A stretch of 56,825 bases of DNA, from the IMG/VR virus record IMGVR_UViG_3300032323_001295, positions 1-56,825 of that record. One strand, given 5' to 3'. The stretch comes from a virus. Below are positions 46,149 through 56,825 of this stretch, piece after piece (the stretch's first letter is position 1; each line of letters starts with the position of its first letter). Under the pieces are notes generated by a model. That model had not been told where the DNA came from. It saw only the letters and a list, made by a program, of their open reading frames with translations, and searched no databases. A program made the translations under genes and the position numbers.

Positions 46149-49100
46149 ATGGCAAGAAAAATTATAGACATTGGTGCGATTGGCAACGATGGTACTGGCG
46201 ATAGTATTCGCGACTCTTTCCGAAAAGTTAACGACAATTTCAGAGAATTATACAGCTCACTAGGGCTTGGAGAGAAATTAACTTTTAGAAATCTAGAAGA
46301 TACTCCAAATTCATATGCAGGTCAGGAAAATGCTATTGTAGCGGTCAATCCTACAGAAACTGGACTGATGTTCAAACAGCTAGTCCCAGGTACAGGTATC
46401 CAATTTGACTTTACTTCAAATTCTAACGAAATTGGTATTTCGACGATTTTCTCGGAAATTTCCGGTGACGCTACACCGCAATTAGGTGGAGACCTTAGTG
46501 CTCGTTCGGGCGGTAGTCAGTGGAGGGTTTTAGATCTTACTACACCTATTTTCCAAGACGAAGCAGCAACCAAGGGCTACGCTGATACAAAAATCGGTCG
46601 TGGCGGTACTAATTCCATAGACCCGAGAACCAATGCTGTAAACCCAGACTTCGGTGTTATGACTGGCCCGTTGATCCTTTCTAGAGATCCGGAACCAGAC
46701 GATGACGAAACATACAACGGATTGATCGCTGCTACAAAACGATATGTTGACAGTTCAGCGTTCGGTAGTGCTGTTAACTTATATGTTGCCACATCGGGTA
46801 AAGATGAAAGACCTGGCGTAAGTGGTGCAGTACAGGGCCGTGCATTAGCCTATGCATATCGAACATTTGAAGCAGCATTAAAACGTGCTGAAGAATTAGT
46901 CAACGAATCAAGAGTTGAGATCGGACCTTATAAGAAAGTTTTAACCTACGGTAACGGAGCTGGTGAATGTTATCTTGCTAACATTGTAGAAGCACCCGGT
47001 GGCGGTGCTGGTTTCGCTGGTACTATTTTTATGAGTGTCAGCGGAGTACAAATTGACAGCGTCGGTAATAACTATAGACCTGGAGATATTTTAACCATTT
47101 CAGGCGGAACATTCACAGAAGCATGTAGAATTGAAATCCTAACTACTACTTCGCTACCAGGCGGTGTTTTAACTTTTAGAGTTATCTCAACTGGTGTGTA
47201 CAGTGTATTGCCAGGAAGTTCAGCTGTTGCTACAACTACAAATAGTGCATTCGGTAATGGCGCAAAATTTGATCTAACATATTCTGTTAACAATATCGTT
47301 ATTGACAGTCCTGGTTCAGGTTATGGATTGGTATCTGTGAGAATTACAGGTGGTGGCGGATCAGGAGCATTTGGATCAGCCGATGTGGTCAACGGATCTA
47401 TCGCAAGTATCACGATTACTGACAAAGGCACTGGATTCACAGCGTTGCCTAGTCTAGTAGTGAACCTTCCAAGATTTAAAATCTTTACCGACGGTGCTAG
47501 AACTGACTTCACTGGCGATGTTACAGATAACAGCGCACAGGCTATTAGAAGTAGAGATATCAGAGAAGGTCTGTATCTAAGAGGCGAAAGAAGTGGCGCA
47601 CTGGCGCAGATCCTTTCTCACTCTGGTCAACTAGATGGCGACGATGAGATTTTTGATGTTGACGTCCAATTCGGCGCATTTGAACTAACTGAACCTATCA
47701 GCTACGGTGATATTACCAAAAATATCCAGATCACGATTTTAGTCGAATCTGGAACCTACGAAGAAAACTTCCCTCTACGTGTTCCGCAGAACGTAGCTAT
47801 CGTCGGTGACGAGTTTAGACGCTGTATCGTTAAACCTAAGAAAGGAATAAGTTCTAGTCCCTGGGCTCTTTTATATTTTAGACGTGACGACGAGGTTGAC
47901 GGAAACGTCCGTGGACCTAATAATTTAAACTTATTAGCGCCGACTGATCGTCCGTTTGGATATCATTATCTACATGATCCTAGTCAACCATGTTATCCGT
48001 TGATTAATAATCCTGGTAATTACAGAGCAGCAGCAGACATATTAACTCTTAATAAGACATTTATTGCTGCCGAAGTTATTGGATTTATCAATGATAGAAA
48101 AATAAAAGGCATCGCACCATTTTCGCAGACTTTTGATTACGATCAAAATATCTGTCAGCGAGATGTAGGCCTATTGATAGATTCTATGGCCTTTGACCTA
48201 CGCTATGGCGGTCAGGATAGGACCATATCAGCTGCGCTAAAATACTACGGTAATGCCAGCGGATTGATCGCGATCACTACACAATTATCACAGACTCTAG
48301 CAGCCATTGATAGAATCAATGTTCTAGCACAAGATATTTTAGCAAATGAACCAATTGATGAAAGTCTACAAGGAACTTACTCGCAGATCATCGATCGTGC
48401 GTTTGTAACAGAAGTAGGTGCTGCTACAGTTTTCGAAGAATTAGTAGACGCAGTCAAAGATGTTATCGACGGCTCTGGTGCTGTAAACTATCCTGAAGAA
48501 AACGATAAGATGGACGCATTCTTGATGAATGATGCTGTTATCGTTAGAGCTGTTACTATACAAGGACACGGAGGATTCTCCATGGTACTTGATCCAACCG
48601 GTCAAGTTCTTGCTAAATCTCCGTATATCCAAGAAGCTGCATCTTTCAGTAGAAGTATCGGTAAGAAGAAATTTACCGGAGGTATGTTTGTTGACGGATT
48701 TGCAGGTAACCTAGAATTTAGAATTTATCAGAAACTTTCAAATACTAGATTGCTAGTAAACAGTCTAAAGAGAGAACCTAAACTTCCTGCATCATTCATT
48801 GTTGATGATCAAGTTTATAGAATCAACTATGTTAGAGATTACATATTCGATCCTGCAGGTTCGACAGCACAGTTCGTTCTAGACGAAACTACACCGTGGC
48901 CGTTTGACGTATTCACTTATAATTCATCAATATGTCGCAGAGACGTTGGATTAATCATTGACGGTCTAGGTTATGATATATTATTCGATACCAACTATCA
49001 TGCTAGAAAAGCTGGACTCTTATACAGAGAAGCCAATGCTGAAGTTGTTATCACTACTCAAAAAATCTTAACAGTTCAATCAATTGCCTATGCTCATGAA

Positions 49101-52100
49101 CTTGCAGGTGGATTAGTTTCATCGTCATCTGCTGCTCTTACAGTAGTCAATAGAAGTAGTAATGCCATTGTTAAAACTATCAATAATGGTATTTCATTTG
49201 CACCATCGGTAGCATTTACCAATCCTCCAGGTGTTGACGCAGATATAGCATCGGCCAAATTACAGATTTTAAATAACCTCTTATACATCAAAGAAGATTG
49301 TATGGGATGGATACTTGCTCAGATCGCAGATGGTAGTGTAACTTTATATCCGCCGAGTTATGTTTACAATTCAAATGCCTACAATAGAAAATTTGAAGCT
49401 ATCTTATTAGCTATTGTTCATGACGAATTGTATGGTGGTAACAAAGAAACTAGAGACATTGGCCTACAGTTTTACAACGGTGTTGGCGATTTAGTACAAT
49501 TCCAATTTAACGACTCTGAAAAAGACGAATTAGCAGCGGCTGTTGGCAGATTAAAAAGTGTAACTCTTTCAGTCTTACAAAATCTCGCTCCTGCAATATC
49601 GTATACCACTATCAGTAGAATTTCAGGTACAGTGGTAGGACTTACAACAAGAACTTCAATCTCTAGCAGATTTGATACGATCATATCTATCATTAACGAT
49701 GTTTCAACAGCTCCGGCGGAGGTATTGCCTAGCCCATCGACTTATGTTTACGATCCTGCAAGAGTAACAGCTAGAACAACATTATTGTCTGGCAAAACTT
49801 CGATACAAGACGATACTATAGATTTTATCACAGAAAATGCCAACAAGTTTGAAGTATTGATGCCCGGCAATAGATCTATGTTAAGCAACGACTTTACACA
49901 GGTCGCTGACATGGGTTATGGATTAGTTACCACCAACGGCGGTTTGACAGAAGCTGTGTCAATGTTTACCTACTACTGTCAGATTTCATACTACTCTATC
50001 AACGGTGGACAGATCCGTTCTATCGGCGGATCCAGTGCTCATGGTGTTTTTGGTTTAGTCGCAGAAGGTGCCGATCCGTTAGAAGTTCCTGTACCAGTTA
50101 CCTTATATCACGATTTCAGCCAAGGAGCCAGCGTATATTCTCCAACTATCGCATTTCCTGCATCTCAAGGAAATCTTTATATCTTCGTAGAATACGACGA
50201 TTATGTTCCTTTGAATAAGGGCGAATTAGAAGTCGACCATAGAGAATTTGCAACATTTACAGGAACCATAACAGGCACTTCGTTAGATGTTACCACAATG
50301 TCAACCGGCTTATTGCAAGTGGGCGATACAGTCTATGGTTCTGGAATTGAACCAGTTAAGATTACTGGCTTTGGTACAGGTTCTGGCGGAGCTGGTACCT
50401 ATACTTTAGCAGCATCTAGAACATTCCCGTCGGGGTCACTATGGGGTAGTGGACTAACTGGTTCTATCGTAAAATACCCAATAACATCAGTGACCACTGT
50501 TGATCTACCAGACGGGGTAGCAAAAATCAATCTCGGAACAGCATCTGCAGCATCCGGAGCGGCTGGAGTTGTAGAAGGTTTGTTTGCTTCATTACCGGAC
50601 AACTATAAAGTTACTATAAGAGCGTTAAGCCAGATAGTTCTAACAGGTGACGTTGTTACAGTAACCACAAGACCAAGTACTGGTCTTGTTTTAGACGAAG
50701 CTCCTCAGGTTTATCGTATTCTAGAATTTGAAAACTACGATGATATCAGGACCTGTACTATCAGCGTTGCCACAGAAACTGTGATCACTACCACTTTGAT
50801 ACACGAACAACAGCCTGGAAATCCTATTCGTTTCCGTGTGTCTGAGGGCGGCACGTTGCCGACAGGAATCATCGCTAACACAGTCTACTATATTTTAACA
50901 TCTGGATTTACTCCAAATTCGTTTAAGATATCTGCTGAGCGAGATGGAACACCAATTAATGTAACTGGCGCTGGCAGTGGAACTTTTAGTTTTAATACCT
51001 ACGGGTTGGCTAGAACTACCTTAAGAGAAAACTACGATTATGTAGATTTTACCACACTAGGTTATCAACCGTTTAGAGGAAGTCAAACAACATTTACCGT
51101 TGGTTTTCCTGCAAACCCAACATTTGTTACTTCAGTTGGTCATGGTCTAACCATAGGAACTGTTATTAGACTCATCACAACAGGCAATCTGCCTGGCGGT
51201 GTATCAGTGTTAAAACACTATTTCGTTCACAATATTCTTGACGCTGACCGATTTGAAATCAGTGCTACTATAGGTATCGGTAGTAATCCGGTAACGTTCA
51301 CTGGTGTGGGCACAGGAGTACATAGTTATGGTAGAGTGCTTGGCGAAGTAGGGGACACATCTTTTGCTGTCCAATCTCTATCTACACTAGATCGTAACAG
51401 AGTTCTTGACAGCATATTTACATGGAAGGGAACTGTACACCAGATCCTAAACTACACTCCTCCTACGAGTTTAACACCATACGGACTTATTGAAATAGAT
51501 CCTCCACTGGCTGATAACGTTACCAAATATACTGCTCAGATTTCCCATAAAGGATCAGTTAGAAAGAATGCAGGCGGTAACTTAACTATCCGTATCGCAT
51601 TAACTCGTGTTACATCTCATGATTTATTAGAAATTGGCACTGGATCTTATGCTGATACAAACTATCCAAATGAAATCTATGGACCTTCTGTAAATCCTGC
51701 CACTGACGCTAACGAAACACAGGAAAGGGGAGTAGGTCGTACATTCTATGTTACCACTGACCAATTCGGTAACTTCCGAGTAGGTCCATACTTCCGTGTT
51801 GACCAAGGTACTGGTAATGTTACATTCTCGGCAGCGATTACGCTGAGTAACTTGGACGGTTTTGGTTTCAAGAGAGGTGTTCCAGTTTCGGAATTCTCTA
51901 CTGACGATTCTATGTCAGACAATGCCACTGATACTGTACCAACTGAACAGGCAGTAAGAACTTACATAGAAAGACGTCTAGGCTTAACACATGCAGGTAA
52001 CATCGTTAGCCCTGGCGCTCTAATTCCTGAAGATGTTGGTGGATTTATGGCTCTTAACGGATTGCTCAGTATGAGAGGCGATTTGTTGATGGGTAACGGT

Positions 52101-53516
52101 ATCCAAAATTATAAGATACAGAATCTAGACAATCCTATAAATCCTACAGATGCTGTTAACCTAAGAAGCTTAACATTTAATAACTTCCAAGAAGTTAGTT
52201 TAAACAATATCAATGCAGGTGATGTATTAACATTTACTGGTGCTGGTAGACAGGCTATCAATGCTGCTATTGTAGGAGACATTGATTATAGTTTCGATTC
52301 TACAGCTAACACCATCACAGCTAATATAAATCCAGGTGTGATCAACAACGTTGAAATTGGCGTTGCGGCTAATATAGCACAGAGCAAATTAAATCTAAAC
52401 TCTGCAACTACCAGAGTCAGTGCTGCTGGAATCACACAAGCTGATCGAGGATTGTCTAGTTTTGACGATGCACAGTTTACCGTAACCAACGGTTGGGTAA
52501 CTATTAAAAATAACGGTATCACTCTTAACAAAGTTCAACAAATTGCATCAAGAACAGTAGTAGGTAATTCAAACATCGCCACAGCTGATGTATCTGCTGT
52601 TAGTTTTGCCACAGTTGTAGATCTAGGCGGTGCGATCAAGAAGAGCCAATATTCATCAACTGGTATATTGAGAAGAAGAGGCTTTGTACCAACTGGAGAT
52701 TCGGACTATGAAGTTTTAGAATCTACAGCACAGAGTGATCCTAGCACACTAGTGTTTAGAGATACACAGAGTAACTTCAGTGCTAACATCATTACTATTA
52801 ACAGTATTAAATCTGGTGCCAACATCGTATTAGATGTTGAAACATCAGCTACTGGTGGTTTCGTCCAGGTACACGGATTTAATGGAACTACTGGTTTGCT
52901 AATCGGTGACGGTACAACACCAGCTGATAGAACCACATACTATGACAACGACAGACATATTTTTAGAAGTCAGAATCGTCTGTCTCTAGCACCGATAACA
53001 GCTTCTCAGATCACTGTTCAAAGTATTACAACTGGCGGTGATACTACCATTGGTACCATCACAGGACAATGGGTATTAGCCAGCTCCCCTGGTGTTACTA
53101 ACAACCGAGGTAATTCAAGAATGCAGGCCACATACTCCGCTGACCTTGCAGAATTCTACGAAGGTGACAAAGAATATGATACTGGCACAGTATTGATATT
53201 TGGTGGAGACAAAGAAGTAACTATTTCAACACAGGCATTTGATCACAGAGTCGCTGGTGTTGTTTCCGACGATGCTGCTTTCTCCATGTATGGCGCATGT
53301 CCAGGATTTAAAAATCAAATAGCACTGCAAGGTCGTGTGCCTTGTAAAGTTGTAGGAAAGGTACAGAAGGGTGATTTGATAGTGACATCAAATGTTCCAG
53401 GGGTAGCGATGTCTGCAAAGAACAATGCTCCGTCAGGAACGATCATTGGTAAATCACTCGAAGACTACGATTCAGATCATATTGGAACTATCGAAGTAGC
53501 GGTAGGGAGAACATAA
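46149..53516 (+). CDS. giant tail fibre / virion structural protein (2455 aa)
   Basis: The N-terminal MARKIIDIGAIGNDGTGDS and FRKVNDNFRELYSSLG form a module shared with the next two genes, likely the attachment to the virion. The body is beta-rich with glycine/serine/threonine blocks. Cysteine-bearing repeats CQRDVGLLIDSM (about 668) and CRRDVGLIIDGL (about 927) occur in the first half. The last 150 residues (SADLAEFYEGDKEYDTGT to IGTIEVAVGRT) make a distinct C-terminal domain found on fibres of T4-like cyanophages. Expected on the tail or baseplate. Stop overlaps the next start (TAATG). Confidence 0.8.
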   Translation: MARKIIDIGAIGNDGTGDSIRDSFRKVNDNFRELYSSLGLGEKLTFRNLEDTPNSYAGQENAIVAVNPTETGLMFKQLVPGTGIQFDFTSNSNEIGISTIFSEISGDATPQLGGDLSARSGGSQWRVLDLTTPIFQDEAATKGYADTKIGRGGTNSIDPRTNAVNPDFGVMTGPLILSRDPEPDDDETYNGLIAATKRYVDSSAFGSAVNLYVATSGKDERPGVSGAVQGRALAYAYRTFEAALKRAEELVNESRVEIGPYKKVLTYGNGAGECYLANIVEAPGGGAGFAGTIFMSVSGVQIDSVGNNYRPGDILTISGGTFTEACRIEILTTTSLPGGVLTFRVISTGVYSVLPGSSAVATTTNSAFGNGAKFDLTYSVNNIVIDSPGSGYGLVSVRITGGGGSGAFGSADVVNGSIASITITDKGTGFTALPSLVVNLPRFKIFTDGARTDFTGDVTDNSAQAIRSRDIREGLYLRGERSGALAQILSHSGQLDGDDEIFDVDVQFGAFELTEPISYGDITKNIQITILVESGTYEENFPLRVPQNVAIVGDEFRRCIVKPKKGISSSPWALLYFRRDDEVDGNVRGPNNLNLLAPTDRPFGYHYLHDPSQPCYPLINNPGNYRAAADILTLNKTFIAAEVIGFINDRKIKGIAPFSQTFDYDQNICQRDVGLLIDSMAFDLRYGGQDRTISAALKYYGNASGLIAITTQLSQTLAAIDRINVLAQDILANEPIDESLQGTYSQIIDRAFVTEVGAATVFEELVDAVKDVIDGSGAVNYPEENDKMDAFLMNDAVIVRAVTIQGHGGFSMVLDPTGQVLAKSPYIQEAASFSRSIGKKKFTGGMFVDGFAGNLEFRIYQKLSNTRLLVNSLKREPKLPASFIVDDQVYRINYVRDYIFDPAGSTAQFVLDETTPWPFDVFTYNSSICRRDVGLIIDGLGYDILFDTNYHARKAGLLYREANAEVVITTQKILTVQSIAYAHELAGGLVSSSSAALTVVNRSSNAIVKTINNGISFAPSVAFTNPPGVDADIASAKLQILNNLLYIKEDCMGWILAQIADGSVTLYPPSYVYNSNAYNRKFEAILLAIVHDELYGGNKETRDIGLQFYNGVGDLVQFQFNDSEKDELAAAVGRLKSVTLSVLQNLAPAISYTTISRISGTVVGLTTRTSISSRFDTIISIINDVSTAPAEVLPSPSTYVYDPARVTARTTLLSGKTSIQDDTIDFITENANKFEVLMPGNRSMLSNDFTQVADMGYGLVTTNGGLTEAVSMFTYYCQISYYSINGGQIRSIGGSSAHGVFGLVAEGADPLEVPVPVTLYHDFSQGASVYSPTIAFPASQGNLYIFVEYDDYVPLNKGELEVDHREFATFTGTITGTSLDVTTMSTGLLQVGDTVYGSGIEPVKITGFGTGSGGAGTYTLAASRTFPSGSLWGSGLTGSIVKYPITSVTTVDLPDGVAKINLGTASAASGAAGVVEGLFASLPDNYKVTIRALSQIVLTGDVVTVTTRPSTGLVLDEAPQVYRILEFENYDDIRTCTISVATETVITTTLIHEQQPGNPIRFRVSEGGTLPTGIIANTVYYILTSGFTPNSFKISAERDGTPINVTGAGSGTFSFNTYGLARTTLRENYDYVDFTTLGYQPFRGSQTTFTVGFPANPTFVTSVGHGLTIGTVIRLITTGNLPGGVSVLKHYFVHNILDADRFEISATIGIGSNPVTFTGVGTGVHSYGRVLGEVGDTSFAVQSLSTLDRNRVLDSIFTWKGTVHQILNYTPPTSLTPYGLIEIDPPLADNVTKYTAQISHKGSVRKNAGGNLTIRIALTRVTSHDLLEIGTGSYADTNYPNEIYGPSVNPATDANETQERGVGRTFYVTTDQFGNFRVGPYFRVDQGTGNVTFSAAITLSNLDGFGFKRGVPVSEFSTDDSMSDNATDTVPTEQAVRTYIERRLGLTHAGNIVSPGALIPEDVGGFMALNGLLSMRGDLLMGNGIQNYKIQNLDNPINPTDAVNLRSLTFNNFQEVSLNNINAGDVLTFTGAGRQAINAAIVGDIDYSFDSTANTITANINPGVINNVEIGVAANIAQSKLNLNSATTRVSAAGITQADRGLSSFDDAQFTVTNGWVTIKNNGITLNKVQQIASRTVVGNSNIATADVSAVSFATVVDLGGAIKKSQYSSTGILRRRGFVPTGDSDYEVLESTAQSDPSTLVFRDTQSNFSANIITINSIKSGANIVLDVETSATGGFVQVHGFNGTTGLLIGDGTTPADRTTYYDNDRHIFRSQNRLSLAPITASQITVQSITTGGDTTIGTITGQWVLASSPGVTNNRGNSRMQATYSADLAEFYEGDKEYDTGTVLIFGGDKEVTISTQAFDHRVAGVVSDDAAFSMYGACPGFKNQIALQGRVPCKVVGKVQKGDLIVTSNVPGVAMSAKNNAPSGTIIGKSLEDYDSDHIGTIEVAVGRT

Positions 53517-55855
53517 TGGCAAGAAAAATAATACAATCAGGAAGACCTCCCGTTTTATGGAGCAGCGTTGACGATGCTTTCAGAGATGTTAATGCAAACT
53601 TCCTAGAACTTTATGCAACGATATTAGGTTCCAGCGGAGAAGTCGTTGACTTTACTTCTATGGTCTCTGATGTAACACCTAGGACCACAGATACATATGA
53701 TCTTGGATCTCCATCAAGAAGATGGAGAGATCTTTATCTCAGTGGAAATTCATTATACCTAGGTGACGCCTTAGTAACTGCATCAGGGTCGTCTGTGAAT
53801 CTTCCTGCAGGTTCAACTGTAGGCGGAGCATTGATCAAAGATCCTGTTGAAGGAAGTTTTAAAAATATCTCTGTAACTGGTCAAACCAGTATCAGTGCTG
53901 ACAACGGAAGCGATACTCTAAACCTACAGGGAACCAGTATTGACTTTGCACTGAATCCTGCCACTGATACAATAACATTTATTAATACAGGTGTTGTAGG
54001 AATCAATGCAGGAAATGGTATTATTGTTAACCAAGGCACCGGAAATGTAAACATAACCAACGACGGTGTTAGAAACGTACAGGTTGGTGCTGGTCTTAGT
54101 GTTAGTTCACCGAAAGGAGAAATAACTCTTACTAACACAGGTACTACACGAGTAGTAGCAGGTGACGGTATTGCTGTTGATCCTGCAGGCGGTACTGGTG
54201 TGATTACCATTACCAATACTGCACGTTTTATTCCTCAAGAAATTTTTAAATCTATCGTAGTTCCGGGCCAGTTACCGCTGGTACCAGATAGTGCTATTGA
54301 TATTTTAACTCTGTTAGCTGGCAGTGGTATTTCTATCGTAACCAGCGAGGTTTCAGACTCTATACAATTTAACAACACAGGTGTTACTAATCTTTCTGGT
54401 TCCACTGGTATATCAGTAAGTTCAGCGACTGGAACAGTGACATTAACTAATACCGGTGTTACCTCTTTAACAGCTGGCAGCGGCATTTCTGTATCATCAG
54501 GTACTGGCGGTATAACAGTTTCAAACACTCGTCCAGGATTTACCAACATTGCTGTAGCAGGACAAAGTCCGCTGATTGCTGACAACGAAACTGATACTGC
54601 AACATTAGTAGCAGGAACAAATATAACATTAACCACTGATGCTAGTACAGACTCTATTACTATTTCGTTGAACAGACGAGTAGATATCATAGGTTCTGTA
54701 TTTGGTGACGATTCATCGATGTTAGTCGATGGCACTGGCGGTAGCATAGTAGGACCTGTGTCAACATCCAGTTTGAGAACCAGTGAAGAAAAGATAGCAC
54801 TAGGTAATAGTGCCGGAGCAACAAATCAAGGCGATGTGGCCGTAGCAATAGGAAAATATAGTGGTGAAATAAGTCAAGGACAACGTGCAGTAGCCGTTGG
54901 TTTTAATGCTGGAAATACTAATCAAGGACTGTATGGTGTTGCTATTGGCGAAGCTGGATTTAGCAATCAGGGTGCTAGAGCAATAGCTATTGGTTCGTTA
55001 GCAGGAGCAACAAATCAAGGTGCTAACGCTATTGCAATCGGATATAATGCCGGCAATATTAACCAAGCTGCAAATAGTATCGTATTAAATGCCAGCGGTG
55101 TTGTACTCAACGGTGCAGCAGCTGGTTTACATGTTGATCCCATAAGATCAGCTACTACAACAGGTAACATTTTACAATACAATACAACAACCAAAGAAAT
55201 AACTTACAGCAACACTATTAACGCAAACACCGTAGGTTATCATACCGGCGATGTCAAAGGCAGTGTTGTAGGTGATGATTCAACTATATTAATTGACGGT
55301 ACTAATTCTAGAGTCGTAGGAAGAATCCTATCTCCACAGATCACAGCTATCCAAACATTTACTCCGACGCCAACAACTAAGACATTTAATCTAGACGATA
55401 CTCCAGATCAAATGTTCCGATTGGTATCAAATATGTCTACCTATGATAGCACAATTACACCTAGGATAGAATTGTCTAGCTATAGAGCAGCACCAGCCAG
55501 CGGTGATGCAGGCCCGGGAATTTTATTTAGAGCCAGCACACAGAGCGTGATCAATGATGTTGTAGGCAGCATTGATACTTCGGTAACTGACTATGCTTCG
55601 GGATCAGTTGATTCGGTGATAAGATTCAATGTAAAACAAAATAATACTACTACTAATTCTGTTAACGTCACTGGTAGCGGTCTACAGGTAAACGGTTCAG
55701 TTATCGCCAGCACATTCTTCCAGTTACCAGTATTCACTAATGATTCAGCTAGAAATACTGCTATACCGTTTCCAGCTGCTGGACAGATTGTATTCAACCA
55801 AACCGGTGCTGTGTTCCAAGGATATAATGGAACAGCATGGGTTAACTTAAATTAA
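53516..55855 (+). CDS. tail fibre with YadA-like head repeats (779 aa)
   Basis: The N terminus MARKIIQSGRPPVLWSSVDD and VNANFLELYATIL matches the shared module. Residues about 150-350 contain repeated TNTGVTSLTAGSGISVSS-type units. Residues about 428-520 contain NQGxxAVAIGxxAG repeats (AIAIGSLAGATNQGANAIAI), the left-handed parallel beta-roll of YadA-type trimeric adhesins. The end VFNQTGAVFQGYNGTAWVNL is a common fibre tip. Starts one base into the previous stop, so it is coupled. Probably a trimeric receptor-binding fibre. Confidence 0.8.
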   Translation: MARKIIQSGRPPVLWSSVDDAFRDVNANFLELYATILGSSGEVVDFTSMVSDVTPRTTDTYDLGSPSRRWRDLYLSGNSLYLGDALVTASGSSVNLPAGSTVGGALIKDPVEGSFKNISVTGQTSISADNGSDTLNLQGTSIDFALNPATDTITFINTGVVGINAGNGIIVNQGTGNVNITNDGVRNVQVGAGLSVSSPKGEITLTNTGTTRVVAGDGIAVDPAGGTGVITITNTARFIPQEIFKSIVVPGQLPLVPDSAIDILTLLAGSGISIVTSEVSDSIQFNNTGVTNLSGSTGISVSSATGTVTLTNTGVTSLTAGSGISVSSGTGGITVSNTRPGFTNIAVAGQSPLIADNETDTATLVAGTNITLTTDASTDSITISLNRRVDIIGSVFGDDSSMLVDGTGGSIVGPVSTSSLRTSEEKIALGNSAGATNQGDVAVAIGKYSGEISQGQRAVAVGFNAGNTNQGLYGVAIGEAGFSNQGARAIAIGSLAGATNQGANAIAIGYNAGNINQAANSIVLNASGVVLNGAAAGLHVDPIRSATTTGNILQYNTTTKEITYSNTINANTVGYHTGDVKGSVVGDDSTILIDGTNSRVVGRILSPQITAIQTFTPTPTTKTFNLDDTPDQMFRLVSNMSTYDSTITPRIELSSYRAAPASGDAGPGILFRASTQSVINDVVGSIDTSVTDYASGSVDSVIRFNVKQNNTTTNSVNVTGSGLQVNGSVIASTFFQLPVFTNDSARNTAIPFPAAGQIVFNQTGAVFQGYNGTAWVNLN

Positions 55856-55868
55856 TTGGAGCGAGTAA

Positions 55869-56825
55869 ATGGCAAAACAAACGATCAACGTAGGCACGAC
55901 AGCTAACGATAAAAAAGGCGATAGCCTACGTTCCGCGTTCCAAAAAGTCAATGCTAACTTTACAGAACTTTATAATTCGCTAGGCGGAAATATTGGCAAC
56001 ATTGATCTAAGTGCTGTAGATCAACATATTATTCCTGCCACAGACAGTACCTACGATCTAGGAACTCCAGAAAAACAATGGCGTAGTCTGTATGTAAGCA
56101 CTGACACTATCTATATTGATAACACACCGATTACCATCAGCAATAACACACTAGTAGTTGGTGATGTTAATAATCGAGTTACTCTAGCAACAATAGAAGA
56201 TGTTCAAACTATTCCCAAAGGCGACACTGGTGCTACAGGACCCGCTGGTCCTACGGGAGCCACAGGACCACAGGGACCAACAGGTGCTACAGGACCACAG
56301 GGAGCCACAGGCGCACAAGGCGCTACAGGATTACAAGGACCAAAAGGCGATACTGGCGATCAAGGCCCTGCTGGAGCAACGGGCCCACAAGGTGATATTG
56401 GACCGGCTGGCCCTACAGGACCTACAGGACCTAGTGGTGCTGACGGAAGCCCAGGAGCAACAGGACCACGAGGTGATACAGGCGCACAGGGAGCAACTGG
56501 ACCAACCGGCGCACAAGGCGCACCTGGAGCAAAAGGTGACAAAGGTGATACTGGAGCACAAGGTGTTTCAGTAACCTTACAAGGTACTAAGGCACTGATA
56601 GCAGACTTACCAACTCCTGGTGTCGGAGACGACTTTGCCGGACATGGTTGGATCGTTACAGAAGGCGGCGGCGACCTATGGTTCTGGAACTTGACAGATG
56701 CTGAATGGAATAATGTAGGGCCTATCGTTGGTCCACAAGGCGATCAAGGCCCACAGGGCGAAACAGGAAGTACTGGCGCACAAGGCCCACAGGGAGATCC
56801 TGGACCAGCAGGTGCTGATGGAGCA
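55869..56825 (+). CDS. collagen-like tail fibre, truncated by window end
   Basis: The ATG has a GGAG site and follows the previous stop by 13 bases. [20 protein letters not shown] and [16 protein letters not shown] repeat the shared N-terminal module. Residues about 117-236 are Gly-X-Y collagen repeats ([19 protein letters not shown]), then a small domain with [22 protein letters not shown], then a second collagen segment continuing at the edge. No stop is reached; at least 319 residues are coded. Collagen repeats usually form trimeric stalks. The 3' end lies outside. Confidence 0.82.
   Translation, partial: MAKQTINVGTTANDKKGDSLRSAFQKVNANFTELYNSLGGNIGNIDLSAVDQHIIPATDSTYDLGTPEKQWRSLYVSTDTIYIDNTPITISNNTLVVGDVNNRVTLATIEDVQTIPKGDTGATGPAGPTGATGPQGPTGATGPQGATGAQGATGLQGPKGDTGDQGPAGATGPQGDIGPAGPTGPTGPSGADGSPGATGPRGDTGAQGATGPTGAQGAPGAKGDKGDTGAQGVSVTLQGTKALIADLPTPGVGDDFAGHGWIVTEGGGDLWFWNLTDAEWNNVGPIVGPQGDQGPQGETGSTGAQGPQGDPGPAGADGA

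Noticed and set aside
56200-56574. Separate open frames within the collagen region, both strands
   Set aside because: They are alternate-frame shadows of the Gly-X-Y repeat, which keeps every frame open.
1-56825. CRISPR array, insertion sequence or integrase/attachment site
   Set aside because: No regularly spaced repeats, transposase, integrase or flanking direct repeats around tRNAs were seen. The only short repeats are gene-internal fibre repeats and the 11-base pair in the RNA at 3698/3781.

Overview
The window looks like part of a large genome of a T4-like tailed phage, not a bacterial chromosome. Supporting signs are long tail-fibre genes (2455 and 779 residues plus a collagen-like one running off the right edge), small phage-type hypothetical genes, ThyX, an Hc1-like protein, dense tRNA genes with encoded CCA ends, and repeated T4-late-like NNTAAATA boxes before virion and accessory genes. 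A second promoter type, TTGACA/G - 16 to 18 bp - TATAAT-like, precedes tRNAs, RNA elements and small-gene blocks. IscU reads almost like the E. coli protein, which suggests a proteobacterial host; this is inference.

Layout. (1) 1-5104: translation and transcription region with 13 tRNA genes (Gln, Thr, Arg x3, His, Phe, Leu x3, Ser, initiator fMet, Gly), translation initiation factor IF-1, a homologue of RNA polymerase omega (RpoZ), a tyrosine-phosphatase-like protein, a methyltransferase, a parvulin isomerase, and two structured non-coding stretches (3561-3800 and 4627-4940). (2) 5164-7505: metallophosphoesterase, strong terminator, tail-fibre protein. (3) 7491-33121: a 25.6 kb accessory island of enzymes on alternating strands. 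It has nine radical SAM proteins, seven double-stranded beta-helix (2OG-Fe(II)-type) oxygenases, a flavin-dependent halogenase, a class III aminotransferase, an amidinotransferase, an SDR, a QueC-like PP-loop protein, two kinase-like proteins, an acetyltransferase-like protein, an SGNH hydrolase and a methyltransferase. (4) 33185-46079: an odd tRNA-like RNA, an Hc1-like protein, FkbM methyltransferase, ThyX, small phage genes, QueD (behind a possible pseudoknot leader), KDO-8-P synthase, a glycosyltransferase, UV damage endonuclease, a dockerin-like membrane protein, IscU and IscA. (5) 46149-56825: three consecutive tail-fibre genes sharing an N-terminal motif.

How it may work together. The accessory island resembles a biosynthetic cluster for a small molecule, modified nucleoside/sugar or modified peptide/protein: PLP, flavin, SAM/Fe-S and Fe(II) chemistry lie side by side. 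The phage carries its own IscU/IscA pair, a plausible Fe-S supply for nine 4Fe-4S enzymes. IF-1, initiator tRNA and omega would let it bias both translation initiation and host RNA polymerase. The product of the island cannot be read from sequence alone; no precursor peptide, NRPS or PKS gene is visible. The radical SAM/oxygenase/halogenase island is the best candidate for an undescribed system.
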